Under the pieces are notes generated by a model, which did not search any database, had not been told where the DNA came from, and saw only the letters and a program-made list of their open reading frames with translations. A program made the translations under genes and the position numbers. From Shewanella japonica (lineage in GTDB: Bacteria > Pseudomonadota > Gammaproteobacteria > Enterobacterales > Shewanellaceae): a stretch of DNA of 64,000 nt. The DNA is taken from positions 4,582,501-4,646,500 of the forward strand of contig NZ_CP020472.1 of NCBI RefSeq assembly GCF_002075795.1, given 5' to 3'. Below are positions 25,718 through 34,836 of this stretch, one piece after another (position 1 is the stretch's first letter; every line of letters begins with the position of its first letter).

Positions 25718-27798
25718 TGATCCCGTTGCGAATTAAGCACCATATTCCGGGTCGTATACGCTTCAAGCTCAATCGAGCAACCGAGCTTGAAGATACTGGC
25801 GAGTGGATCAAAAAAAGCCTCATGGTGATCCAAGGCGTCAGTGCTGTGCGGGTCAATGAAACCGCTCACTCGATTGTGATTGATTACGATGACAACTTGC
25901 TTGAGCCTCACACTATCGAGGCTAGGCTAACCCAGATTGATCTTAGCGAAGCTGAGCTTGAAGAGTCTGAACACCAATTTACCCGTGGCGATATCGCCAT
26001 GAATGTCATTGGTACTTTATCAGCGGCTTTGCTGCCTAATAAATGGGGTGCTTTGACCACTGCCACTCTGATAACACCGACCCTTGCTGAAGGCATTTCA
26101 GAGCTGAAACAAAAACGTGTATCGGTTGAAGTGCTTGACGCTATCGCCGTAGGTTTATCAGCCTATCGCGGAGATTATCGCACTGCGATGATGACCCAAA
26201 CGCTGATTAGTCTTGGCGAATTCATGGAGCAAGAAACCTGTCGTAAAAGTGACAAGCTGCTCGCTGATTTGATGATCCCACAAGAGTCTATTGTTTGGCA
26301 GATCATGCCTGATGGCACTCGCTTGCAGGTGAGCTCAACTGAGCTTGCGGTGAACGACATTATCGAATTAGTTCCAGGTGACCCTGTTCCGATTGATGGC
26401 GTTGTCATTGATGGCGCTGCGCTAATTAATCAGTCAGCGTTGACGGGTGAAAGTGTTCCTATTCGACGAGAACTCGATGCCGTTGTGTATTCAGGTTCTA
26501 GCGTGCATGAAGGCACGATTAAGGTCAGAGTTGATAAGGTCGGTAGTGAAGCGACTACCGCTAAAATTGCCCAACTGATTTACGACTCTCTGAGCGAAAA
26601 AAGCGAGATCCAGCAAGTCACCCAAGACATGGCGAATCGCCGCGTAAAAATTACCTTAGGGATCGGTGCTGCAGTATTTGCACTGACTCAAGATATTAAT
26701 CGTGTCGCATCTGTCTTTTTGGTCGATTACTCCTGTGCGCTAAAACTCAGTACACCAGTGACGTTCAAGTCCATTATGTACCGCGCCGCTCAGCAAGGCA
26801 TCTTACTCAAAGGCGGTAGCGCCATTGAAAAGCTAGCCGAAGTCGATGTGTGTGTATTCGATAAAACTGGCACCTTAACCCATGGCGATATGGAGGTCAC
26901 CGACGTGGTGCCATTCAATTGCCAAGGTGAACACTGCGCTCGAGATTTATTGGCCATTGCAGCCTCAGTTGAAGAACACAGCAACCATCCGCTTTCACAA
27001 GCGGTAGTGAACGCTGCTAAACATCATAAACTGCCACACATTGATCATGGTGAAGTGGAATACGTCATTGCTCATGGGCTCAAAAGCACCGTCAATGACC
27101 ATTGCCTTGTTATGGGTAGTCGTCACTTCCTTGAGTCACACGAATCTGTCGACTTTAGTGCCTATGAAGAGCAAATTCGTCAATATGAAGCCAAAGGGCG
27201 TCATCTGATTTTTATCTCTCATCAAGGCGAACTGATGGGCATGATTGGCCTTAGAGATCACCTACGTGAAGATGTCTATCAAACCCTAGAAGATCTAAAA
27301 CAGTTGGGCATTAGCCAATTGATGATGATCTCTGGCGATAGTGTCTACAAAGCCAACATGCTTGGAGAAGATCTCAAACTCGATAGAGTGTTTGCAGAGG
27401 CGACACCAGAAACCAAATCAACCATCATTGAGTCATTGCAGCAGCAAGGCCATAAAGTGATGTTTGTGGGTGATGGCGTAAATGATGCACCTGCATTAAC
27501 CAAAGCTAACGTTGGTGTAGCCATGTGCAAAGGCACAGAGCTTGCCAGACAAGCTGCCGATGTCGTGTTACTGCAAGATAGGTTATACGGTGTTGCTGAA
27601 ACCTATCAGCTGTCTCAAATCGCAATGAAGATGATCAACAGCAACATTAAAGTCGCTGAATACGTCAACAGTGGCATTATGCTTGCTGCTGCACTTGGCT
27701 GGCTTAATCCAACCATGAGTGCTTTATTGCATAACGGGACAACGTTAGGGATTCTGGCCCGTTCGGTCGCCATCAAGAATGGCCCGCGGATCGGCTAG
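25717..27798 (+). CDS. fezB: FezB-like P1B-6 heavy-metal ATPase of ferrosomes
   Basis: This P-type ATPase has 693 residues. Its N-terminal HMA-like domain (about 1-75) opens HHIPGRIRFKL and lacks C-x-x-C. The catalytic motifs are intact: TGESVP (actuator), DKTGTLT (phosphorylated Asp), EEHSNHPLS (HP motif of metal ATPases) and GDGVNDAPAL. The transport segment reads VDYSCALKLSTP, with Ser-Cys-Ala in place of the C-P-C of copper ATPases, as in the P1B-6 group that contains FezB. In Desulfovibrio magneticus, Rhodopseudomonas palustris and Shewanella putrefaciens, FezB-containing operons build ferrosomes, membrane-bounded iron stores. It ends the operon and should pump Fe into the organelle. The gene symbol is by family and context, not by search. 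Confidence 0.87.
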   Translation: MIPLRIKHHIPGRIRFKLNRATELEDTGEWIKKSLMVIQGVSAVRVNETAHSIVIDYDDNLLEPHTIEARLTQIDLSEAELEESEHQFTRGDIAMNVIGTLSAALLPNKWGALTTATLITPTLAEGISELKQKRVSVEVLDAIAVGLSAYRGDYRTAMMTQTLISLGEFMEQETCRKSDKLLADLMIPQESIVWQIMPDGTRLQVSSTELAVNDIIELVPGDPVPIDGVVIDGAALINQSALTGESVPIRRELDAVVYSGSSVHEGTIKVRVDKVGSEATTAKIAQLIYDSLSEKSEIQQVTQDMANRRVKITLGIGAAVFALTQDINRVASVFLVDYSCALKLSTPVTFKSIMYRAAQQGILLKGGSAIEKLAEVDVCVFDKTGTLTHGDMEVTDVVPFNCQGEHCARDLLAIAASVEEHSNHPLSQAVVNAAKHHKLPHIDHGEVEYVIAHGLKSTVNDHCLVMGSRHFLESHESVDFSAYEEQIRQYEAKGRHLIFISHQGELMGMIGLRDHLREDVYQTLEDLKQLGISQLMMISGDSVYKANMLGEDLKLDRVFAEATPETKSTIIESLQQQGHKVMFVGDGVNDAPALTKANVGVAMCKGTELARQAADVVLLQDRLYGVAETYQLSQIAMKMINSNIKVAEYVNSGIMLAAALGWLNPTMSALLHNGTTLGILARSVAIKNGPRIG

Positions 27799-27840
27799 TT
27801 CTCGCCAACCTGCGACCTAAAACATCTTGTTTTAACCACA

Positions 27841-27868
27841 AAAAAGCCCAGTGTAACTGGGCTTTTTT
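27841..27868. terminator. Bidirectional terminator between the ferrosome operon and the siderophore locus
   Basis: A 12-bp perfect stem (aaaaagcccagt / actgggcttttt) with a three-base loop has A and T flanks that give U-tracts both ways. It lies about 45 bases from each stop codon. Confidence 0.93.
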
Positions 27869-27915
27869 ATTGGCACCTGTTGTCCAATACCAGTTAGTTT
27901 TTAACTGATATAAGA

Positions 27916-29943
27916 CTAATTCATCGACCGCCGGCCTTGTAATAGCAGCAAGATAAAGTAAATTCCGCCAACGACAGATACGATAGTCCCAGCGGCAATT
28001 TGCGACGGATAAACTAGGTTTTGCCCTAACCAATCAGAAAACACCATCAAGCCTGCACCTAATACCGCAGCTGTTGGTAATTGCATTTCAACTTTTTTGG
28101 CACCTAAAATCACTGCCATATGCGGTGCAAGTAAACCAATAAATGCGACAGGTCCCATGGTGGCAGTGACAGCAGCGCAAAGTAATGCCACGCAGCTTAG
28201 CAACAAGACAAATGCTTTGGGCACGTTCAAGCCTCTGGCTTTAGCAAACTCTCGCCCCGTTGAAATCAATGTTAACCAGCGACATGTCACCAATGCAAAA
28301 CCAATTAAACCAGTCACCATGGCAACTAAGGTTAATGCCGAAGCTGGTGTCACTCGATAGGTTGAGCCAGCCAACCAACTCAAAATGATATAAGACGTTT
28401 CATCGCCTTTGGCTAACGCAAATTGCACTATGGCTTCAATCAATGCAGTCAGTGCGATACCAATTAAAATAAGCATTGAAGGCGCATACTGATGCCGTTT
28501 GCCTAAGACCGATAAGATAGCTAATACCGACATGCTACCTAAAAAGGCAATGGCAGGCGCAGTGCTAAAAATATTTAACCCAACAAAAATCGCACCGCCC
28601 ACTAAGGCTAATGTCGCCCCGGCAGAAATACCTAAAATATCAGGACTTGCCAACGGGTTATAAATCAAACGTTGAAGTAGCACGCCTGCGACCGCAAGCC
28701 CAGCTCCAGCAGAGGCTGCAGTCAGCAACCTTGGCCACTGAATTTGCCAGCCAAAGGCGTCAGGTATTGCCCAAGTCCAGATGATGTCTTGCGCACTCGA
28801 TACATCTTGAGCAACAGTGACTTGATTAAATACCGTCGTAAATAAGCCGAGTAACACTAAACCAGCAACTAACACCATTAATTTAGCTTGGCTCATCACA
28901 TAATGACTTTTCGGCATTGAAAAAGACAACTGATCTTGAGCTGATAGTTTACGGCGAGTAAACCAAATCAATGCGGGCGCACCGATAAAGGCAGCAGCGG
29001 TACCCGATGGCACTAAATCAAAGGTTAATACACTTAACCCCACAGCAAGTGCATCGGTTAACACTAGAATAAGACCGCCCAACAACATGCTGTAAAACAG
29101 TTCATCTTTTGGGGTTCTTGCTCCCAGCTGCCGAGCAATATTTGGCGCTAACAAGCCAATAAAACTTATCACACCAACGCTGGTAATACTGGCTGCAATA
29201 AGCCACAGGCCAATGGCAAATAAGCCTAAAATGGCAGGAATGATATTCAGCCCACGGGCAGATGCACTTGCTTGTCCCATGCGCAACAAGGCTAATATCC
29301 GTGGTGCGAATATGAAGATAAGTACTGCTACAGACAACTTAGGCAGTAGCCACTGTATTTGCGCCCAACCATTTTGTGCTAGATCCCCTGCTCCCCATAT
29401 AAACAGGTTTTTAGCATATTGGTCATTAAGTAGAATAATCGCCGTTGCAATAGCACCCAGTAAGATATTAACCGCCATACCTGCCAACACCACAGGTAAA
29501 CCAGCAAGGTTGCGAACTCCCGCAATTAGAATCACTAATCCCAATGTCAGCATGGCGCCAATTAATGCCGCTATCGGTGCATAGTCACCCACATACGACG
29601 GAAACCACACATTCATCACCACCAGTGCAAGCCAAGCCCCTGAAGCAGTACCCAGCGTCATGGGCGACACTAATGGGTTTTGTGTTAACTGCTGCATTAA
29701 ACTGCCGACCAGGCCTAACATGGCGCCAACCATGATTGCCATAACAATCCGTGGCAGTTGAGACTCGACAAACATGATGGCATCAAAACTATCTGCCAAC
29801 GTGAGTCTGTCAGAAAAGTTCATCAACAATGACAACTGCTCGGAAACAAGGATTTGGGTATCAATCTGCGCCGACATCAATACCGCTAATACCAGTGCAA
29901 CAAAGGTAAATACGTAGCGCTGCGACATCGCAAGGTTACTCAT
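27916..29943 (-). CDS. Ferric-siderophore ABC permease, fused FecCD pair (FhuB-like)
   Basis: The 675-residue protein carries two FecCD permease halves in tandem (about 15-330 and 345-675), as in FhuB. Each half has the conserved Gly-rich coupling segment: VGVISFIGLLAPNIARQLG in the first, MGPVAFIGLLAPHMAVILG in the second. There are about 20 membrane helices. I start it at the ATG at 29943, which overlaps the preceding gene by ATGAGTAA, rather than at the longer frame. It forms the inner-membrane channel for a ferric siderophore, energised by the FhuC-like ATPase at 30916. FhuB-type fusions usually serve hydroxamates, so a hydroxamate is the likely cargo (inference). Confidence 0.92.
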   Translation of the reverse strand: MSNLAMSQRYVFTFVALVLAVLMSAQIDTQILVSEQLSLLMNFSDRLTLADSFDAIMFVESQLPRIVMAIMVGAMLGLVGSLMQQLTQNPLVSPMTLGTASGAWLALVVMNVWFPSYVGDYAPIAALIGAMLTLGLVILIAGVRNLAGLPVVLAGMAVNILLGAIATAIILLNDQYAKNLFIWGAGDLAQNGWAQIQWLLPKLSVAVLIFIFAPRILALLRMGQASASARGLNIIPAILGLFAIGLWLIAASITSVGVISFIGLLAPNIARQLGARTPKDELFYSMLLGGLILVLTDALAVGLSVLTFDLVPSGTAAAFIGAPALIWFTRRKLSAQDQLSFSMPKSHYVMSQAKLMVLVAGLVLLGLFTTVFNQVTVAQDVSSAQDIIWTWAIPDAFGWQIQWPRLLTAASAGAGLAVAGVLLQRLIYNPLASPDILGISAGATLALVGGAIFVGLNIFSTAPAIAFLGSMSVLAILSVLGKRHQYAPSMLILIGIALTALIEAIVQFALAKGDETSYIILSWLAGSTYRVTPASALTLVAMVTGLIGFALVTCRWLTLISTGREFAKARGLNVPKAFVLLLSCVALLCAAVTATMGPVAFIGLLAPHMAVILGAKKVEMQLPTAAVLGAGLMVFSDWLGQNLVYPSQIAAGTIVSVVGGIYFILLLLQGRRSMN

Positions 29944-30922
29944 GCATCGCCCCCTTATGAATCTCAGAGGTTGGCGCAATCGCTAATAAGCTGCGAGTAA
30001 GAGCTTGAGCCATGTATTCAATTGAAATGGCCCCGCCATAATTCCATGCAGGTTCAATACTGTTCATCTTGTTGTGACGCACAAAAGGCATGGCATTCCA
30101 CATGACACTTTCTTCAAGTTCAGCTTCTTGGGCAAAAGGCTCAAAATACAGTGCGACGCCATCACCCACATGTCGAAGTGATTTTAACCTCTGCTGCTTC
30201 ACGCCCCATTGAGTGGCTTCCACTTCGATAGCAGGTTTGATACCAAGTAACGATAAAGCATATTGAGCGGTAGAATTGTCACCATACAAATAAACCGAGG
30301 TCATACTGGCAAACCTAAAAGTGCTTACATTAGGCAGTTTGCCTTGGTATGCCGTGAGTAATTGTTGTTTCTGCTCATCAATCACTGCATGCATTTTGTC
30401 AATTCTGGCTTGAGCTTGTGAGGTTTTGTCTAATACTTTTGCGATACTAAAAAAGTTATCTAACGCCGCCTTAGCATTGTCATGATGCTCGCTGTAGGTT
30501 TGAAAAAATAATACTGGCGCAATTTGCTCAAGTCGGGGTAATAAATCTAACTGTGGTGATGCAATGATTATCACATCAGGTTTGAATGCTGCTAAACGTT
30601 GAAAGTTAGGCTCCACACGAGTGCCAACATCCATCACCTCATCGGGTACTAACGGGTTCATCACCCACTCTTTGTACCCTGCAACATCTGGCATAGCAAT
30701 AGGTGTAACGCCCAGCTCTAATACTTGCTCTGCAATATCCCAATTGAGCGCTGCAACACGCTTAGGAGTACGAGGTAAAACCTGAATACCACGACTATCC
30801 TCAATGGTAATTTGGGTGTTTGTTTTGCCAGTATCGACAGCGACACTAGGCTCTGCAAACGCTGGCATAATCACAATAAATGCCAATAAATACGACCATA
30901 ACAAGGCAGATGGTTTTAACAT
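29936..30922 (-). CDS. Periplasmic ferric-siderophore-binding protein (FhuD-like)
   Basis: This 328-residue protein has a signal peptide (1-24, VIMPAFA) and a PF01497-type fold. ITIEDSRGIQVLPRTPKRVAALN leads the first lobe, FKPDVIIIASPQLD the binding cleft region, and a long helix (about 150-185) joins the lobes. Conserved PNFQRLAAFKPDVI and GAISIEYMAQAL support the FhuD/FecB class. It carries the ferric siderophore from the outer-membrane receptor to the permease. The start overlaps the ATPase stop by seven bases and the stop overlaps the permease start by eight, so the three transport genes are one translational unit in the order ATPase, binding protein, permease. Confidence 0.9.
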   Translation of the reverse strand: MLKPSALLWSYLLAFIVIMPAFAEPSVAVDTGKTNTQITIEDSRGIQVLPRTPKRVAALNWDIAEQVLELGVTPIAMPDVAGYKEWVMNPLVPDEVMDVGTRVEPNFQRLAAFKPDVIIIASPQLDLLPRLEQIAPVLFFQTYSEHHDNAKAALDNFFSIAKVLDKTSQAQARIDKMHAVIDEQKQQLLTAYQGKLPNVSTFRFASMTSVYLYGDNSTAQYALSLLGIKPAIEVEATQWGVKQQRLKSLRHVGDGVALYFEPFAQEAELEESVMWNAMPFVRHNKMNSIEPAWNYGGAISIEYMAQALTRSLLAIAPTSEIHKGAMHE

Positions 30923-31683
30923 ACAATCGCCACCTTATGTGGCTTGTTTGGATGATCAACTAAGGTTACTGGCGTTGCATATAAATCACTTAGCAAGGCT
31001 TCATCAAGTAAAATATCAGTATCCCCCTGAAACGCTATCTGGCCTTTCTTTAATGCCACTATTTGCGTGGCAAAACGCAGCGCTAAATTAAGGTCATGCA
31101 AAATGACAATCACCCCTACACCGGTTTCTTTATTCAAGCGACTGAGTAGCTCCATCAATTGATATTGGTGCTGAATATCTAAAGCGGATGTGGGCTCATC
31201 AAGGATCATCATTTTGGCCTGTTGAGCTAATAACATTGCCACCCAAGTACGTTGTCGCTCACCACCTGATAGTTGATCCGCTAACGCATCTTTAAACTCT
31301 GTAACCCCAGTTTCAGCCATCGCTTTTTCGATAATTTGTTGGTCTTCATCACGCCAGCGCCCTAGCGTGCCACGCCAAGGGAAACGCCCCAAGCGAACAA
31401 GCTCTGACACATTTAACCCTGCCACCTCAGGTAGCTTTTGCGGCAAATAAGCAACGGTTCTAGCAAGCTCTTTGGCAGAATATTTTTTCAGCGGTTGGTT
31501 ATCTAAGGTAATGTCACCGGCTTCTGGCTGAAACTGGTTAGCCAAAAGATTAACGAGTGTCGACTTACCAGAACCATTATGACCCAGCACGACGGTTAAG
31601 GCGTGGGGATCTATGTTCAGTTGTTCAATATCAAGAATGGTGCGCTCATCGCGGATAACTTTAACGTGACTCAGTTGGTACAT
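30916..31683 (-). CDS. Ferric-siderophore ABC ATPase (FhuC-like)
   Basis: The 255-residue ATPase has Walker A GHNGSGKST (about 31-39), a Q-loop in TVAYLPQKLPE, signature LSGGERQRTW (about 138), Walker B MMILDEPTSALD and the switch His in VILHDLNLAL. This set fits the FecE/FhuC iron-siderophore group. I start it at 31683, where the ATG overlaps the stop of the FhuF-like gene (TAATG), because the longer frame would extend ten codons into that gene. It powers the FhuB-like permease. The coupling with the reductase gene suggests import and iron release are made together. Confidence 0.94.
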   Translation of the reverse strand: MYQLSHVKVIRDERTILDIEQLNIDPHALTVVLGHNGSGKSTLVNLLANQFQPEAGDITLDNQPLKKYSAKELARTVAYLPQKLPEVAGLNVSELVRLGRFPWRGTLGRWRDEDQQIIEKAMAETGVTEFKDALADQLSGGERQRTWVAMLLAQQAKMMILDEPTSALDIQHQYQLMELLSRLNKETGVGVIVILHDLNLALRFATQIVALKKGQIAFQGDTDILLDEALLSDLYATPVTLVDHPNKPHKVAIVC

Positions 31684-32405
31684 TAAACACTCTTCTGTTT
31701 TAACTTGGGGCAATTAGCGCACTTTTGGCCAGTAACGGTTTTATACACGGAGCAACAGCTAGAACGTGTAAACACTAATTGGTTTGTTATAGGTGAAAGC
31801 TGAATCTTCGTGATGTGCTCATCAGATAATGACAAAGCATCGAGCCACAACACGGCCTGTTGACGAATAAAAGTAGCAGAGAATTCAGGATTAGTCTGTT
31901 GCAATAAGAGTAAGCGAGACAATAATGCATCTGCAATTAAGTGCTCAACAAATCGAGGGCGACAGCGAACAGATTGATCTAGCTCTTGGCGAAAATGCTC
32001 GAAAATAGTCAAAAGTTGCTGACCTGCAACGCTGACTAACTGATGATACTCACCGGTATCGCAGTCAGTACATGAAAAACAAAAACCTGCCACGACACCA
32101 TCTTGATGACGCTGAGACATATTGCATAAATCAGGCAAGACTTGGCAGTGATAAATCGCAGTAATGGCAACATACAATGGCTGCCATGTCAGTAAATCCC
32201 AGCTACGAGTGAGCCAATAAGCTTGACCAGCCTCAGGCGATTGCAGCTTGATACTTTGATACAGTGAGCGGATATTCGCTAGGTTAGAACCATGGTATGA
32301 AATCAAAGAAGAATCTGGACGGTCAGAAACCAAAATCTCCCCTTTAAGATAAGGAGAGATTTGTTCACATTGCTGATATATATCGTTAAAAACAGCTAAA
32401 CTCAT
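31683..32405 (-). CDS. FhuF-like siderophore-iron reductase
   Basis: This 240-residue cytoplasmic protein ends in the FhuF signature C-C-x10-C-x2-C (SSCCSVYKTVTGQKCANCPK), the ligand set of an unusual [2Fe-2S] cluster. The rest is a helical fold with YWLTRSWDLLTWQPLYVAI near residue 62, typical of the FhuF/ferric reductase family. FhuF-type proteins reduce ferric siderophores after import, releasing Fe(II). A cytoplasmic source of Fe(II) is what the ferrosome ATPase would need. It follows the TonB receptor after 72 bases that hold an 11-bp hairpin, and its stop overlaps the ATPase start. Confidence 0.9.
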   Translation of the reverse strand: MSLAVFNDIYQQCEQISPYLKGEILVSDRPDSSLISYHGSNLANIRSLYQSIKLQSPEAGQAYWLTRSWDLLTWQPLYVAITAIYHCQVLPDLCNMSQRHQDGVVAGFCFSCTDCDTGEYHQLVSVAGQQLLTIFEHFRQELDQSVRCRPRFVEHLIADALLSRLLLLQQTNPEFSATFIRQQAVLWLDALSLSDEHITKIQLSPITNQLVFTRSSCCSVYKTVTGQKCANCPKLKQKSV

Positions 32406-32429
32406 GGCCTGACCAATCGATAAATTAGG

Positions 32430-32460
32430 GCCATAAAGCGAAACGGTTCCGCTTTATGGC
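32430..32460 (-). other. Intercistronic hairpin between receptor and reductase genes
   Basis: An 11-bp perfect inverted repeat (gccataaagcg / cgctttatggc, nine-base loop) lies 18 bases beyond the receptor stop on the minus strand. No U-tract follows, so it is more likely an mRNA-stabilising or partially attenuating hairpin than a full terminator. It would allow much receptor and less transporter from one promoter. Confidence 0.65.
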
Positions 32461-32477
32461 AAACACTTCACACTAGA

Positions 32478-34652
32478 TTAGAAGTTATATTTGAAATTTA
32501 ATTCAATGTTTCGCTCAGCACCGTACCAACAATTCACTGAGTCATAACAGGTGTAGTATTCTTCGTTGAATAGGTTATTAGCCACTAAGTTAACACTGGC
32601 ACCTAGCAAGCTAGTACTGAACTCACCTAAGTCATAACCCACTGATAAATCAACTAAGGTGTAAGAATCAACTTGGTCTGTGTTCATGGCATCCATTTGC
32701 ATTTCGCCCACGTAACGCACACCACCACCAATACGCATACCTGCTAACGCACCATCATCAATATGGTAGTTAGTCCATAACGATGCAGCATGTTTTGGCA
32801 CATAGATAGGCTGTGTACCTTGTAAGCCATTACCACTGTCTTTGGTAATTTCCATGTCGATGTAAGTGTAGTTAACGGCAACATCAAAACTGTCAGTCAC
32901 ATACCATTGACCTTCAAACTCTGCACCACGAGATTCGATTTCACCGATTTGCAGCTTATCGCCCCATGGGTCATCTGGGTTAGCCATTAGCGCGTCACTT
33001 TTCACGATGTTAAAGAATGACAATGCCGCTGTTTTACTTTGATCAGCCGAGCCATATTTTAAACCAAACTCAAACTGCTCACCCATTTCAGGCTTGTAGG
33101 TTGAACCATCCGTTTTAGTCCCTGCAACTGGCTCAAAGCTCGTTGCGTAGCTAACAAATGGCGAAATACCATTGTCGAACTCATACATAGCACCAACACG
33201 GTAAGAGAACTCTTGATGATCAGCTGCTGATTTACTATCGCCGTAGTCATCTGAATATTCACTTGATGAACTGTAATCATCATAGCGACCACCTAAAATC
33301 ATGATCAGGTTGTTGTAGCGCATTTGGTTTTGGAAATACAAACCCGTTTGCTCAACCATCACATCATCTTTTGCATCATAGGTTGATGACAACTGCGATG
33401 GGTCAATCATGTCATTATTTGGGTTGAAGATATTGAACGTACCAAACTGGGTCGTCGTGCCGTACTCTGAGTACGCTGACACACCATCAAGTTTTTGGTA
33501 ATCCAAACCAAACAATAGGTTGTGCTCTAAGTTACCCGTATAGACTAAACCAGATAACTGGTTATCTATGGTGTAGCCCGTTGAGCTCTCTTCAGTGCTG
33601 TAGATGTTACGATCTAAGTCACCTGTCATAGGGTCAAAGTTGTCGCCTAAGTGGTAAGTGTTCTTTTGCGATAACGTCGCATCCATATAGCGGAAGTTTT
33701 GTAAGAACGACCAGTTATCGTTGAAATCGTGATTGATTTTATAACCAGCTAACACAAATTCACGCTCAAACTCAGACCAATTCTTATCACCCGCAAATGT
33801 CGATGGGCTCGTGCTGCCATTTGGGTTGTCGTAAATCATGCCCGATGCAGGTAATGATGAATTCATCCCCATTGACGGGTCATTTTGATAGTACAAGTTA
33901 AAGTTAATGTAAGTGCTATCTGACACATTCCAATCGATCGAAGGCGCGAATACAAAACGCTCTTCTTCAGTATGGTCTACTTGACCATCTTTACTGCGTG
34001 CTAAAGCAATCACACGGTATGAGAAATCACTATCGCCAATTTGGCCAGTAGTATCAATCGATGCTTCGGTCAGGTTGTCAGAACCCACTGCAACATTCAC
34101 ATCAGTGCTGCGCATTTCTTGTGGCGTTTTGGCAATCATATTGACCATGCCACCAGGTGGCATTGAGCCATAAAGTACTGATGTCGGGCCTTTAAACACT
34201 TCAACTTGCTCAAGTGCAATAGGGTCAATTTGTGGTTGTAAGTTCCAGCCTGTTAATGATTGCAGCACCAAGCCGTCATAGTAGCTTTGGTTTACATCAA
34301 AACCACGGATATTGAAGGTGTCATACATGGTGACTGCGCCACCTTTTTGCTCGGTAGTGACACCAGGAACATAACGAAGCGCTTGGTTTAACGACTTAAC
34401 ACCTCGCTGATCTAACAACTCACTGTCAATAACCGTCACACCTTGTGGCGTCTCTAGTGGCGTTAAAGACGTTTTGGTTGCTGTGTTTCTGTAGGCTTGG
34501 CCGAGAACAGTAATTGTCTCAAACTTTGGCACTTCAATACTTAAGTCATTGCTTTCTTCAGCCAATACTTGCTGGCTATATGCCATTGAAGTAGTGATTG
34601 CTGCTGCAACCATGGTGATGTTAAATGACTTCTTATTCTTAGATGAGACCAT
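32478..34652 (-). CDS. TonB-dependent ferric-siderophore receptor
   Basis: The 724-residue outer-membrane receptor has a signal peptide (1-31, ending VLA) and a short N-terminal stretch with a TonB-box-like ETITVLGQA. The plug domain covers about 60-170 (ETPQGVTVIDSELLDQRGVKSLNQALRYVPG, NIRGFDV, GPTSVLYGSMPPGGMVNM), and a 22-strand barrel ends in FKYNF. The plug sequence is of the FhuA/FpvA siderophore class, and there is no long N-terminal signalling extension. It imports a ferric siderophore into the periplasm with energy from TonB. A good Fur-box match lies 52 bases before the ATG. It heads an operon-like set with the reductase and ABC genes. The siderophore is unknown; a hydroxamate is likely. 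Confidence 0.94.
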   Translation of the reverse strand: MVSSKNKKSFNITMVAAAITTSMAYSQQVLAEESNDLSIEVPKFETITVLGQAYRNTATKTSLTPLETPQGVTVIDSELLDQRGVKSLNQALRYVPGVTTEQKGGAVTMYDTFNIRGFDVNQSYYDGLVLQSLTGWNLQPQIDPIALEQVEVFKGPTSVLYGSMPPGGMVNMIAKTPQEMRSTDVNVAVGSDNLTEASIDTTGQIGDSDFSYRVIALARSKDGQVDHTEEERFVFAPSIDWNVSDSTYINFNLYYQNDPSMGMNSSLPASGMIYDNPNGSTSPSTFAGDKNWSEFEREFVLAGYKINHDFNDNWSFLQNFRYMDATLSQKNTYHLGDNFDPMTGDLDRNIYSTEESSTGYTIDNQLSGLVYTGNLEHNLLFGLDYQKLDGVSAYSEYGTTTQFGTFNIFNPNNDMIDPSQLSSTYDAKDDVMVEQTGLYFQNQMRYNNLIMILGGRYDDYSSSSEYSDDYGDSKSAADHQEFSYRVGAMYEFDNGISPFVSYATSFEPVAGTKTDGSTYKPEMGEQFEFGLKYGSADQSKTAALSFFNIVKSDALMANPDDPWGDKLQIGEIESRGAEFEGQWYVTDSFDVAVNYTYIDMEITKDSGNGLQGTQPIYVPKHAASLWTNYHIDDGALAGMRIGGGVRYVGEMQMDAMNTDQVDSYTLVDLSVGYDLGEFSTSLLGASVNLVANNLFNEEYYTCYDSVNCWYGAERNIELNFKYNF

Positions 34653-34703
34653 ACCGCCCTCTGCCTTATATCGTTCAATTTCATGTCAACAAACATGAAT
34701 AGT

Positions 34704-34722
34704 AATGAGAATGATTATCAAG
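34704..34722. promoter_or_regulatory. Fur box upstream of the siderophore receptor
   Basis: The sequence aatgagaatgattatcaag agrees with the Fur consensus at 16 of 19 positions. It lies 52 bases upstream of the receptor ATG at 34652, in a typical operator position. Iron-replete repression is expected. Confidence 0.85.
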
Positions 34723-34836
34723 CGCGAATAATATAGTGTTTCATCCTATTACATTTAACAATTTGGTGCATGAAACGAGGAAATTTGAAATAAAGTATGA
34801 TTTCGAGAGTAAAATCACAATTCCTAATTAACTGTA

